In this document: positions 1-12,160 of the stretch, in pieces
Layout: every line of letters starts with the position of its first letter
Numbering within the stretch: the first letter of the stretch is position 1
Assembly (NCBI GenBank): GCA_028455995.1
Contig: JABELC010000012.1
Span: 62,001 to 126,000 of the forward strand
Source: Scleromitrula shiraiana
Lineage: Eukaryota > Ascomycota > Leotiomycetes > Helotiales > Sclerotiniaceae
DNA length: 64,000 nucleotides
Direction of reading: 5' to 3'
Program-made: the position numbers and the translations under genes
The notes under the pieces: model-generated
The model's input: only the letters and a program-made list of their open reading frames with translations
Told to the model about the DNA's origin: nothing
The model's database searches: none

Positions 1-1000
1 TTGCTGGCCAGATATGGTTTCAAGGAAAGGATCGGCATATACTCCATCGATCGCTGCTTGAATCATGACAGAGAGTCGACTGCCAATTCGATGTAAATAA
101 CTGTGCTTTTCCTTGCGAGTGCTGCGAGGTTCCCAGAGACGCTTCAACTTGCTTCGACAGTCCTTGATACCCAACTGGACTTCAGACTTCACATCTGGAA
201 GGCCCTCTTTAATTTGCTTCCAAACCGCATCACGCAGGCGACCTCGCAATTTCTCCACTCCAAGCTGTGATTGATCAAGATTATTCCATGCCCAATCCGA
301 AAAGAGTTACATTTCTCGTTCATCGCGCTCCTCCATAGTATCATAGGAAGTGGTATTGCTTTTGTTACGTAAGACATGCCATCCCAAGTTGAGCTTTACG
401 TCTCGATTTTGACATAGATCAATATAGTACTTCTCAAGGTCCGAACCTTCATCAATCTTATCAGGCTTTGTAATAAGTCCAAGAGTCTTATCTCCAGTCG
501 GATCAATGTCTCTGGCAAATTTGGTTACGGGCTGGTTTGCGAAGGGATAATCTGCAGAGACTACTGCCAGAATGATACTACGACGTTGCTTCATATATGA
601 AAGCACTACATTTCCAACTAACTCCGCGTCGTCATCCGATTCGTTCTTATCTGATGCGCCAAATAAGCTCGGTAAATCAACTAGTGTCAAGTTAGGTGCC
701 TCTGGAGAAGTACTTTCAATTCGCAACACATCATTACTAAAAGCTTTCGCATCAGGGCCATCTCCATCGAGACCCATTGCAACTTTGGCCCTCTGCAATG
801 ATCTTTGGGAAATCGTTTCGATCGGTTGCCTCTTTGGAAAATGCTGCTAGTCTAATTCTATCTTCCTCTCCTCTGGAAGAAGCAGGTTGATTGTGGACTT
901 TGATCTCTGGTTTCTCGGTATCTTTTTGACTTCTTCGGAGAATCAATTCGGTAGTAAAACGCGTACAGAGATTTTCGGCGGTTGGGAACGGAAAGTTTCC
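1..1000 (-). pseudogene. Dynamin-like GTPase relic (5' truncated, frameshift, in-frame stop; runs off the window)
   Basis: The minus strand encodes the heart of a dynamin-family GTPase domain. Around 989-960 it reads FPTAENLCTRF..., followed by TELILRR, DFPKIIAE, then LTLVDLPSLFG (switch II/G3 region), SDDDAELV, and TKPDK (G4). Three defects are visible. The frame changes near 789-791, where an extra G (ggcc preceded by an additional g) breaks the link between DFPKIIAE and AKVAMGL. A TAA at 307-309 interrupts ERDEREM*LFSDWAWNNLDQ, after which the same frame continues with middle-domain-like sequence to base 1. The P-loop region (GDQSSGKSS in this family) is absent from the 500 bases upstream. 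The G3 glycine is serine. Fungal dynamin-like proteins of this type are often variable accessory genes. The combination of lesions argues for a pseudogene, although one sequencing error could explain one of them. Confidence 0.8.
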
Positions 1001-3109
1001 ACATACTAAAGTTAATTGAGATTAATGATAAATTCCACCAAGAGCTTAATCTAGGAAAATAGTTGCTCCATTTGTACAGCAAGGCTTAGCAGAAGACGGA
1101 ATAATAAAAAAGATTCATGGTAGCAAATGAATTAAAACGGGCATAAAGTGAAAAGAAAGTCTTGCCAGCCTGTTTGCGCCGATTTGAATTTATACATTGG
1201 AATAAGTCAGTAGCGGAGGCCGGGGGCAAGAATATGTTTGTTAGCATGAAGAGAAAGCCAGTTTGTAGGCTGCAACTTTGCACTCACAAATTCCAAACCT
1301 CCTTTTTATGATGGAAGAGTAGAGCTGTTTGGGATAGAGGCCACTTCTTTTTGAGGTTCCTACTTTACCGTGGTCAAAACAAGCACCAAGTATATGATGT
1401 TACAATATTGTAATACCATAGTTGTAAGGAATTGGACGAAGGGACAAATTACTAGGATTGGTGAATCACTAGAATGATCTAATTTAGCTTACATAAACAA
1501 TATACCCCACCAACACGCCAGAATATTAAATTAAGACAAACGAGGTAAAGATTAGATAACTGATACTACGCTGCATCCATGGAAAGTATCATGACAGCAA
1601 ACTTGCTCTAATCCATCATATCAATCTAGACTTTTTTCTACTATGAAACTTGAGTCATATGAATATAAGAACATGTTCTCATATTCTTAATTACGAATGA
1701 CTACTCTTCACAATCTCCAAAACCAAAAGAAAACGTGTCTCATCGGCGACTTCAACCCCCATTGTATGCCTCTAATGGTTCTACACCAAGTACTAAATTA
1801 CAGTACCTCCGAATGGTTTTATATCACCCATTACGGGATCGAAATGAGGTTTGAGAAGAAATAAAATATCCCGTCCTTTCCTGTCGCATGTGATCCAGCG
1901 ATTGCAAAAGATTCTCTCTCTTGCAGATGGAGCTGGCATGAGTTGCTAGTGAGAAGAATCTGCTTCACTTAATGAGGTTGTAGTTGAGATGAATACGGAG
2001 CCTTTTTTGTGCCCAACAAGATTATTATACAGCCCACATGTTGGCAATTGGTTCAAGTGAATCATGTTCGTAATTTCCACATGGAAAGAGTCAACGACAC
2101 ACTTTTATCAATTGGCATGTGCAAAGGATGAGTATCAAAAATTTCATGACCCATCTATTAATAAAGTGATGGGAATTACTCAACTGTCTTTTCCTACTCC
2201 ATTGTCCTTTTTTGCTGCTCTTTTGATAAAACTTTGACTTTCCATCGTCAAGGAATTGATATACATTATTGTCTGATTGAAAGTTTCGATTTGTACCTTC
2301 CATTAACTGGAAATCAATCAACAAGTTTTCAGTTTTCACTCCTAGGAAGTCCTTCCAAATCTAAATATTCTTAAACGCCCGTATTTATGCTTTTTGAAAC
2401 GATAAATGTTATTGGAAACTGGATTGGATATATCATTTACAAGAACTTGAACGTCGCCGTTCACTTTGAATTCTAGTGAATCATAACAACCACTGAATGA
2501 TTACGTATTCAGCGAACGAAGTTCATTCATTCACAATTTTCAAAAATATCTGGATTCTCTTACTCGATCGCCATTTCAATCGTCGATCTTGAGCGAATCC
2601 AAGATCTTCCTTTCTGGTTGAGGATTTGTTTTCTCTCTTTGTAAACAACATTCCCGTCTTCGATAACGACACGGGAAAATTAGAGAATTCTCAGGATAAA
2701 AGAAAGGATCGCTGGCGGTCTAATAACCAATATTTCTTACACAAACACTCACTATTCGTTCTTGCACTTCCTATAGTTTCGTCTCAACCGACCTCGCTTT
2801 CCCCACGCCGATATAGGGTCCACTCAGATAAATAATACCGTTGAGTACTCCGAACCGAATGTTATCCTCGAAGTGGTGAATCGAATACAAGTGGGTCTTG
2901 TATCAGAGTTTTAAAGAGTTATTTCCTCGAGATTCCCAATTTCTCCTGCGGTTTCAACTTAGTTAGATACAAACAGATAATTTCCTTCAATATATAAGTA
3001 CTTCAAGATACCTTCCGGTTCTTCTCGAGGTATAAACTGACCTTTTTACCATTCAAAAATTCAAACATTATCCTTATCAACAGATATACAACCAAGCGGC
3101 AAACTCAAG
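1001..3109. other. Intergenic spacer between dynamin relic and MFS gene
   Basis: I see no gene here. The short open frames lack recognisable domains or splice continuity. The last ~600 bases are probably the promoter and 5' leader of the MFS gene, with pyrimidine-rich stretches and many Ct/At runs. No P-loop exon for the dynamin relic could be found on the minus strand. Confidence 0.6.
2991..2998 (+). promoter_or_regulatory. TATA-like element of the MFS gene
   Basis: TATATAAG lies 112 nt before the chosen ATG at 3110, a plausible core-promoter position for a fungal gene. This is inference from sequence only. Confidence 0.3.
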
Positions 3110-5396
3110 ATGTTCAACGAAAAGGAAAGTGCTAAAGATCGACCCTACCTTCCTCGACTTTCCCCATCTCTTCTACACTTCCCAGCATCTATCGCAAACA
3201 CAGGACGCAAAAAAACCTGGGACGATGATTCCGAGCTAAGCACACCCATTACACCAAGTACAGGCTGTACTACACCATCATCAAAAGAATTCGATATCGA
3301 ATCTGCTGTACATAAAGTTATGACCGAACACGATGCGAATGCTAGGCCATCATGTTTCTCTACTACATTCCAGGAATGGGTTTTTGTCTTTACGGTTATG
3401 CTTGCTTCATGCTCTACGACCTTTCTGCAAGGTGTTATTCTTATCAATACAGCTACCATTGGACGAAGTCTTCACATGACTGAGTCACAGATCACATGGA
3501 TCGCAGCAGCTATTGGGTGAGTGACCCTTTGTATAAAACAAGATTGATACTTACTTCTATATAGACTTGCCAGCGGATCTTTCATGTTAATGTTTGGCAA
3601 AACTGCCGATCTTCTAGGACGCAAGACCCAATTGTTATCTGGAATGTTAGCACTATCATTATTCTCTCTCTTGGCTGCTTTCAGCCCCAATCCTATCTCT
3701 ATGAATGTACTCTGCGGTTTCCTCGGATTAGGAACCGCCGCAATTGCTCCACCGGCAATCGGAACTCTCTTCTCTATTTACCCTGAAGGCCGCCGAAGGA
3801 ATATGGTGACTGGTGCACTGGGATGTGGGAACCCTCTTGGCTTTATTCTAGGTAGTGTTTCTTCAGGTCTTGCTACAAAATATTACGGCTGGCGAGCTTC
3901 ATTCATCGTAGTTGCAATATTCTTCTTCATCATGGTTATCTTGGCTATTTGGACAATGCCCAATCTGCCTCGGCCTGGCAATGCCAAGAGAGTCATGAAA
4001 CAATTTGATTATCTTGGTGCTGTTCTTACAATTTTAGGAATGGGATTATTGTCCGCTGGATTAACGTAAGTTTAATGATACCTACCCCACTCCGCTCCAA
4101 TCATTTCATTCCACATCCATCATTAAAATTAACACCCCCGAAGTGAAGCACCCAAACAGGGATGGATCTCCGTAAATATAATCCTAATGCTCGCGTTCGG
4201 AGTCTTCTGCATCCTCGCCTTCATAGTCTGGGAATATTTCTACGAACATCCCCTCCTCCCCCTCTCCGTCTGGAAAAATCGCAACTTCTCTCTTTGCGTC
4301 ATCTGTACCGGTCTCGGCTACATGTCCTTCATAACCAATGAATTCTGGATAACCCTCTACATGCAAAATGTTCAACAACTTACTCCCCTCACCATAGCTG
4401 CTAGAATGTTACCGCAAGCGGTGGTGGGTGTGTTATGGAGCTTTTGGGGCCAAAGTTTGGTGAGGTGGGTTCATGGAAGTGTTTTGATGGGGGTAGGAAG
4501 TTTGGCTTATGTGGCTGGAGCCGCATTGTTACTTTTCATTGAGAAAGACACTAGCTACTGGAAGATTCTGTTTCCGGCGCTCTGTATTACGGTTATTGGG
4601 GCGGATTTTCAATTTATTGTTTCAAATGTATGTATGGTTCTATTACTCCTCGCTTGTTACTCATTTCTCCCCCACTTCTTACTTTCTGATTCATATTACA
4701 ATTACATGACTAATCAGCACAACCCCAAAATAGTTATACATCAACAAACAAATGCCCACGCAATCCTCGCTCGGTGCTGGTATCATCCAAACCGCGTACC
4801 GCCTCTCCATTTCCATTGGTCTGGCCATCACAACTGCCGTCTATGACACAATAGCCACCACCCCTTCCGGTCTTCGCGATCCAAATTTACCTTTTCAAAG
4901 AGCATATCTATGTTCGATGATATTTGCCATTTTGGGATTATGTGTCATACCATTCATGAGAATAGGTACGAGGGACTGTGATCGAGTAGTTGGTGTTGAG
5001 TCTCCTAAGCCGGTGTTGGAATTGGTTTTAGGTAAAGATACGGACGAAAAGAAAGACAGAAAGGCGAATGATACGTCAGATGTAGATGAGGGGTGGGAGA
5101 GTTCAAAGACTATGTTTGATGGTGGACATGAAAATGGTAACACAATGTCAAAAACTCCAATGAACCTTCCTAGGTGGAGTTGGGAGGATGGATATAAACA
5201 TGGGATAGGAATGTGGATGAAATATGCGGGGGAAAGGGGACCTCAAAAATGTGAGGATTGTAGGCCTTACGAATTATGTGGCAGATGTGTGGCTGAGAGG
5301 AGAGTTACCATCCGTGCTATTATTGGGGAGTGGGGCGGAAATGGTAATGCAGGGGTCAATGGAAATGGAGCGTTGGTCCGATCGACGACTGTTTGA
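3110..5396 (+). CDS. MFS transporter, DHA2-like drug:H+ antiporter type
   Basis: Four exons are inferred: 3110-3516, 3565-4065, 4144-4627 and 4734-5396, giving 684 aa. All junctions keep frame (for example ..AAIG|LASGS.., ..SAGLT|EAPKQGW.., ..FIVSN|LYINKQ..). A ~85-residue cytosolic N-terminus precedes the first helix (WVFVFTVMLAS). Motif A reads GKTADLLGRK at residues 147-156. Then come GTLFSIYPEGRRRNMVTGALGCGNPLG and a motif-C-like GFILGSVSSG. This matches the 14-helix DHA2 group (Atr1-like multidrug exporters), presumably at the plasma membrane. The substrate cannot be read from sequence. The tail is unusually long and hydrophilic and contains a CEDC-x5-CGRC cluster at residues 637-649, not expected in this family. 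The final stop is followed by tetranucleotide repeats. Confidence 0.85.
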
Positions 5397-5416
5397 TGGG
5401 CGAGGCGAAATTATGT

Positions 5417-5460
5417 AGGAAGGAAGGAAGGAAGGAAGGAAGGATGGATGGATGAATGGA
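5417..5460. repeat. AAGG/ATGG microsatellite
   Basis: A run of ggaa units passes into ggat units immediately downstream of the MFS stop codon. Confidence 0.85.
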
Positions 5461-6439
5461 AGGCCCCAAATCGACTGGATCGATAGATGGATACATTCCA
5501 TAAGATATGATTGATGATAAAAAACGGCGTATGTTGGTGAAACAGAGGAATATATTCACTTACTGGGAAGGAAATGTCAGGAACCACGTCGCAGGTTCGA
5601 CTAAACCGACTCTTACACAGATATTTAGGTGTCTCGGAGAAAATAGTTCAGTTTGATGGGTTCGATGAGTTTGATGGGTTTGATGGGTTTGATGGGTTCA
5701 ACGCGTGGTGTTAGGTTGTGCTGGGCTTGATGGACATCCAAGCATCCAGCGGAGATTCCCACCACAACCAACTTTTATAATTTTATTTATCTTCTGCATT
5801 TTTAACACTCAGGTTACATATTTTAGTATCTTAGATTTTAGATGGCACATTTTTGAAATATCCTAGGATGGATTATGATGGATGGATGGATGATAGGTCG
5901 AGCATAGACACATAGACAGATAGACAAATAGAAGAAATACTACCACCAATTTAGCCGTTTCCTTCCCATCCGTGAATTGATAGGTACGGCGGAGAAACAG
6001 AAAAGGAGAAGAATGAAGGATTAGCCAATATCTGATTTGTATAGTTTCTTTCTAGTTCCATCTATATCTTCTTCTTCTTCAATAGATGCTAGGAGTTATA
6101 TCCCCAGTCGACGGTTAATAAATTAACAAACATCTAGGGATTTATAGCGGATAGAGTACTTTAAAACAAGAGACTCTCCTCCATTCAGACAAATACGTCT
6201 AGCGTTTATCTACAAACCCTCCAAATACGAGTCGAAGAGTGAGAAAGATATTTTTCCTTCGCAAAGGTCGGAATTGGTTGGCGCGTAGAGAGGTTCTTAC
6301 CTACTAGGCACATCGATACCCCAAAACACCCATCCAAAACCCTCAAACCACCCTCAAAAAAACTTACTACTAATCACAAACCTGAACCTACTAACTTGAA
6401 GAAACTCACAAATATTACATTCCACAGATAACTTATTTT

Positions 6440-6680
6440 TAAATATATATATATATATATATATTATGGGTATCATTTCATCTACGAAACATCCATCTCA
6501 TCTCATCCATCTCATCCAACATTACTCTACTCTATACTGCACTACACTACATCTAATCTTATCTAATCTAGTTGAATCTCATCTCATCTCATCTTGTCTA
6601 ATAATCTCCTATCTTATTTCGACTTGTCTTGTCTTATTTCGACTTGTCTTGTCTTGTCTTGTCTTGTCTTGTCTTGGCAT
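6440..6680. repeat. Microsatellite belt (AT, CATCT, CTTGT units)
   Basis: (AT)n at 6440-6463 is followed by ctcat/catcc and then tcttg pentamer repeats up to about 6675. The strand is strongly pyrimidine-biased. Confidence 0.8.
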
Positions 6681-6859
6681 GTATTCATCCTATCTTCCTC
6701 TATCGTTCGATTCATTTATTCGACGCAATACAAGTATGTGTGTGTGTGTATTCGGATACAGATTCCGTGATCCTAATAATCCCATCAATACTGTCGAGAA
6801 CCAAACCAAACCAAACCGGATCAAATCAAATCAAATCAAATCAAATTAAATCAAACCGT

Positions 6860-9800
6860 CTAATCCTCATCAGAACCCCCATCCCTACTCCCATCCCTCC
6901 GCCCATTTCCATTTCCATTTCCATATCCATATCCATTTCCGTTCCTCCCACCATTCCCAAAATACCCCGCATCGATTTTAAAAATCCACTCCACCATCTC
7001 CCTCTCGCTCCTCGCCCGAAATAACCAACTATTACATGTCGCATAAACCGCAAAGACGTTTTCATTCCCACTCCCATTCCCATTCCCATTTCCATTTCCA
7101 TTTCCCTCTCCTCCACCACCCCTTCCACTTACACCTCTCGCCCCAGCAATCAAACTCCCACTCCTACTCCTCCCCGCCCTGCCATTCCCATTAATACCAA
7201 CCGGCAAATCCGGCCTACACTCCACCCGACAATTCCCCAACCCCACCACATTGATCTCCTCCCCATCCACAGAATGCACATGCAGATACGGACGTCTGAG
7301 TTCCACGAAACGCCGCACCCATTTTGTGTTGTCGGAGGAGGGGACGAGGAGGAAGCCTGATTTGGAGAGGGAGGGGTTTTTGGGGATGTGGTGGATTTGG
7401 GAGAGGAGGAGGGGGGTGCGGGGTGGATTGGGTTGGGGGTGGGTGGAGAGGGTGGTGGAGGAGAGACTGGGGTGGAGGGAGCGAGTGGAGTTTGAGACTG
7501 AGGCTGAGATTGAGATTGAGATTGAGGGGGAGGGAGAGGGTGATGGTGATGGTCGTCTGCTTGAGAGAGTGGAAGTTGGGGCGCCCAGGAGGGGTGCTTC
7601 AACGTTTGAGTGAGAGAGGAGGGAATCGAGGGGGTTGGTGCGACAGGATAGGAATAGAGATGTAAATTTTTGAAGGAGTTGGAGTTGATGGGGTGTATAT
7701 TCTTCTCCGCCTTCTTTTTCTTTCCCATCTACTGCCTCCTCCAGTGATTTTTCATCCTTGGTTTCGATGGAAGTTGGTTGACTCTCCAAATCACCATTAG
7801 TAGAGGCTTTTGTTGAAGAAACATCCCCATTGGTAATCATCGTAGAAGCCGATGCAGAAATACGATTTAACAAAGGTTGCGCGGCATCCAACTCCGCCAA
7901 TCTCAATTTCCTCTTCTTCGCAGCAACAAAATCCCTAATAAGCGACACACCCCTCGGAGTCCAGTTTGTGAGCGATTCCTCTCCCTTAACATAATCATTC
8001 TGGGTATTCGTTCTCCACAAATCCCCCGCCTTCTTAACCGGCGTAGGACGAACCGAGATGGAAAAAATCGCACTTATAGATTTAACGATTCGGACGCTTT
8101 GGAATAGGGATGCGAACATGGAGGTGGATCGGACGTAGTTTCGTGACATGATTTGAGAACATACGTCCATGGTAAATGTCATTGGTCGGGCTAGTTTGTC
8201 GGATCGAACGTCCCATGCTAGTGACATTTGGACTCTGTATTTATCTGCTGTGACACGATCTAAGAGGAGAGATTCATGAGCACTGGAATCCCATTGACCG
8301 ACGATCGTAACGTTACTTGTACCGTTGGAATTCGATTTGACAATGGGTTTGGAAAGTAATTTTAGAGGAAGTGGCGGGGTTGTGGGAGAACTTAAATCTG
8401 GACATTTCCCAATATGATCAACGAGTTGAATTCGACCGACTCGCAAACCAGTAACGTCCTGCCAAGGTAAAGCATCACCAGAATTATGCGTCAAATTTAC
8501 AACAATTCTCCGTTGTAATCCTTGATGAAGTTGAAAAGTTCCACTATCGAGTTCACTCGTTTGTACGACTTCCACAGGAGGATAATCGCCATTTTCTGCT
8601 AGTTCCAATATTTGTACTCTAGCAAAAACATCATGTTTCTCTTCCGAATAGAATTGCGACTCGGAAATTCGAGCACCTTTCCGTTTTTGTTGAGGTTGTG
8701 GAACACTATCCCGCATGTCATCCCAACTTAAAAGTTTATCCAAATGCATTGATGAGACTTTTGCAAAGATAGCCACTCGAAGAGAAACATCCGTCGGGCC
8801 AAACATCGGCACACTCATGCTATGAACACTTTCGAATCGAATAGGACCTTCGTCAAAATCCTTAATCATTTGAGTTGTGGTGACACCACCCTCATTAGAA
8901 GCAGGAGGTATGAATAATTGACCATGGACTTCTGTCCCTTCCCTCTCGGCAAATCCTATCATATCATGCATAACAACATTAAACTTCAGCGTACTCGATG
9001 GAGCCTTCGCAGAAGACGGTTCGAGGGAAAGTTTAATAATCCCAATAGCATGTGACGTGTACGGCGAAAGAACATCCAGCGTAAAATCCTGCACACGACT
9101 TTCGAAAACCGCCGAAAGAGGAACATCCACATCTCCGATATGTGTATACTGCGGCATACAAGCCTCCATGAACGGATTATCCAATCGAAAGTGTTGTAAA
9201 TATTCCGGCCGATCAATATATTGATGCATTTGTCTCATAACCCTCACACGATCCTGCAGTTTGTCCAAACTCCAAAGATGCACGACGCTGTTCCTGTAAT
9301 CAATTACCCGAACCCCAACACATGGTTTCGTTGCATCTTCGAGAACAAAATCATCCCCCTCCCACCCATTAAGAACCATGTCGTAAGAAGAGCATAAAGC
9401 ATGCCCGATATCAACAATAGTAAATTGAAAAACAACGCTTTCATCCATTTCGTGACTCATTATTTGTGCTTCTTTTAGAATGGCTGCATTTTGAAAAACA
9501 GCTTCTGCCATTCGAACATATCTTCGTCCCTTCCATTGCTTCGCCACCTTCTCTGCAAGCTCGACTTCTCTTGCTGATAATGGTGGAGGACCATCTGGCC
9601 CATTCTTGGTTGGACTCAATTCCTGTATCCTCTCCTCGAATTCTTTTCGTTGGACTTCGAGTTGTTTGAGCATCTCTTCTTTAACCTCCCGAAGGGTTTC
9701 TTCCATTCTAACTTTCTCTTTCTTAATCTCTTCAACCTCAACATTAGCAGCCTCGGCTGTTTTCAATTGATCCTGATATTCTGCCTTTTGCTTATCCAAC

Positions 9801-12160
9801 TGAACTTGCATTTCTTCCCTAACTTCCCGCATCTTATCCTCGATTTCACCTTGCTTCGGCGTCGATGGCATCGTAAGCGCAGTATCCAAAGAAAAGTTAT
9901 CCAAAGTACCATTAGAAAGATACTTTTCTCTCATCGGATAAGAAGTTATCGAATCCAAATCGTCATCAATATTCGCTCCAGCACGTTCAGCTCTAGCCCT
10001 CTGGACATCTTCGAATAAAACATTAAGCTCTTCATCAGACAAACCGGCGATTTTCTGATCTGTTCCTAAGATAGCACCAGCAGCTTCCCGTCTTGCAAAT
10101 GACCAATCCGCGTCCTGACTGCGTGGTACAGGAGAATCTGCTCGACTACTACCATCGAAGTCAAGATCCGAGATAGCCTTACTATAATGTCTATCATGCG
10201 CGGGGCGAGGAGTAGGCGAAGGAGAGACCTTTTCCCAATCTTTCAAAGTATCTAATTGAGTAGCAGTAACAGAATGACGCAAAAGGCTTTGTTCCGCACG
10301 TTCTGCTCTCGCTTCCATTGGATGATTGAATCGAAAAATATGAAAATCGCCCAGAATGACTCTGTAACCACTTCTCAAACGAGTTGGTTTCTCAATCCGC
10401 TGTCCATTAACCATTATAGCTGCCCCTTCTTTCGGTACAACAGTTACCACATTATCGACATTTTCAATCGTACAGTGGTCATGTAGAATACGAGTTCCGT
10501 TGAGACGGATCTCTGCCGCTTGGTTTGCACTGTCCACATTACCAACGGTAGTCGTACCCGGTTTGAGATTGTAAACAAGACATTCTGCTAATAGTGGATC
10601 GTCGGATAAATTTACAAGATGGGGCATTTTCTTGGGAGTATGTAATCCAACAAATCCTTTCTCGATACTGATACCCAATTCCTCCAAAGCAGCTTCTCTC
10701 TCCTTGTGAATTTCCTCGGTCTTTTGAAGTTTCTCTTCCCAAGTTTGGTTGAGATCCGAGTAGAGTTTTTCGCTTTGATTAAGTTGTTCTGTGATTTCGG
10801 CTTTCGAGACTTTCTTCATAGTACCATCCGCTGCAACGATCGTAACTATTTGTTTTTCGAGTGGTGTGCCCTCCGCATAAACTTCATCAGCAGGAGCTCC
10901 TCCACCCCCACCACCACCACCCGTTAATTTACCACGTAGTTGAGCCAACTCTTCCTTCAGCTCACGAATCATGCGGGCATTGGCGTCTTCGTTCACAACA
11001 GCGTGATTCTTGATTCTCTTCGCGCTATCGGCATATCTCAAAGTACTTAAAGTTTCGTCAAAATTGATATCTGCAGGACTGATAGCTGCGATCATAGCCG
11101 TCATGGAATTCCCTCCCAGAGAATCTTTCAAAAGCCAGGTCAAAACACTGTCTCGATAAGGAACTTGATTTCCTTTCCCAAATTTCTTCTTCTTCCCTTC
11201 GGAAAGATCGGCCAAAGCAGCAATAACTCTACCAAGTGTCGAAAGAGACCTGTTAATCTCAGCACCTTCTTTCAGTCGAGCTCCAGTCGCACCAGTAGAG
11301 TTCGCTCTTTCTGAACCTGCCAAATCGACCAAACTAATCTTGGCGACCTTTTCCATTGCCATCTTTGTTTCCACATCTAGGCGCTTCTGAGTGAGGGTAA
11401 GAGTGAAGACTGCATGACTTCTACTACTCGTCTCGTTCATATTCGTAGCCGCAACCGTACGAGCTTTATTTCCCTCGTCCATTAAGTTTTCGATTTCATT
11501 AAAACTGCTCACAACCAATTTTGCCAAATCTTCCACATATGGTCCAGTCGAAGGATGTTCTCGAACTTTCAGATTTCCTTTGGTGGAAGGGTTGAGAAGA
11601 TCTCGGACTCGTTCGTTGTAAATCTCCAAATATGAAACTTCGACCGTACATTTCAAATTCTTATCTTGTTGCATTTCCCCAATCCTCGTAAACATATCCT
11701 GACAAATCTTTGGAATAACACCGGCATCCTTCCCATATCCCATCATCGAGTACGATTTTCCCGAACCCGTTTGGCCATATGCGAAAATACAGTTATTATA
11801 TCCCTGGAAAGCATTATCCAAGAGGGGTTTCCCCAAATCCTCATGAAGATTGTCTTGTCCAGCATAAGCCGGATCATTCTTATCGAAGGACCAATATGAG
11901 CGATCGAATGCGAATACTTTCTGCCCGGCATCTTTGCTTGCGCCTTTTCCCACATGGTCGGGTGGTGGTGTGAGGACGGTTTGCGCATCTTTCATTTGAA
12001 CTATACATTTTGCACCGCGATCGATTTCTATTGGAAAGTGTTAGCGTATGCGCAGGGCAATCTCATACTCGAATTATGCATAGCATGCATACATACCTCT
12101 ACTATTAAAAGGTCTACACCTCACCACAACCTTAATGTTTCCTCCCCCACCAGGTGCCAT
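6860..12160 (-). CDS. uncA: Kinesin-3 motor, UNC-104/KIF1A type
   Basis: Exons 12160-12097 and 12027-6860 give 1743 aa. The first exon encodes MAPGGGGNIKVVVRCRPFNSR, joined through a 69-nt intron (GTATGT...CCAATAG) to EIDRGAKCIV. The motor occupies about residues 1-365: P-loop GQTGSGKS at 106-113, switch I NETSSRSHAVF, switch II LVDLAGSE. An FHA domain follows (about 510-605, TTTVGNVDSANQ...RILHDHCTIE), then charged coiled-coil segments, a KIF1-type central region and a C-terminal PH domain (about 1575-1710; SGFLLVPSS...WVRRFVELRR, ending MVEWIFKID). This architecture is the plus-end-directed, membrane-cargo kinesin-3 that carries early endosomes and vesicles on microtubules in hyphae; the PH domain binds phosphoinositides. 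Oddities are a poly-Gly stretch after the neck and Asn-Gly repeats inside and after the PH domain. Confidence 0.95.

Larger units (their letters stand above)
5397..6859. other. Microsatellite-rich spacer between MFS and kinesin genes
   Basis: No gene is supported. It holds an AAGG/ATGG run (5417-5460), 9-bp TTTGATGGG-like repeats (5648-5700), an AT run (6440-6463), CATCT and TTGTC repeats (6480-6680), and AATCA repeats (6815-6850). The open frame across 6466-6849 is repeat-derived. The 3' UTR of the minus-strand kinesin presumably lies at its right edge. Confidence 0.6.

Noticed and set aside
6466..7024. Open frames on the + strand across the microsatellite belt and the kinesin 3' end
   Set aside because: Low complexity, and antisense to the well-supported kinesin PH domain.
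7150..7728. Pro/Ser/Gln-rich frame antisense or frame-shifted to the kinesin C-terminus
   Set aside because: It is a shadow of the repetitive coding sequence; the kinesin frame has PH-domain motifs and continuity.
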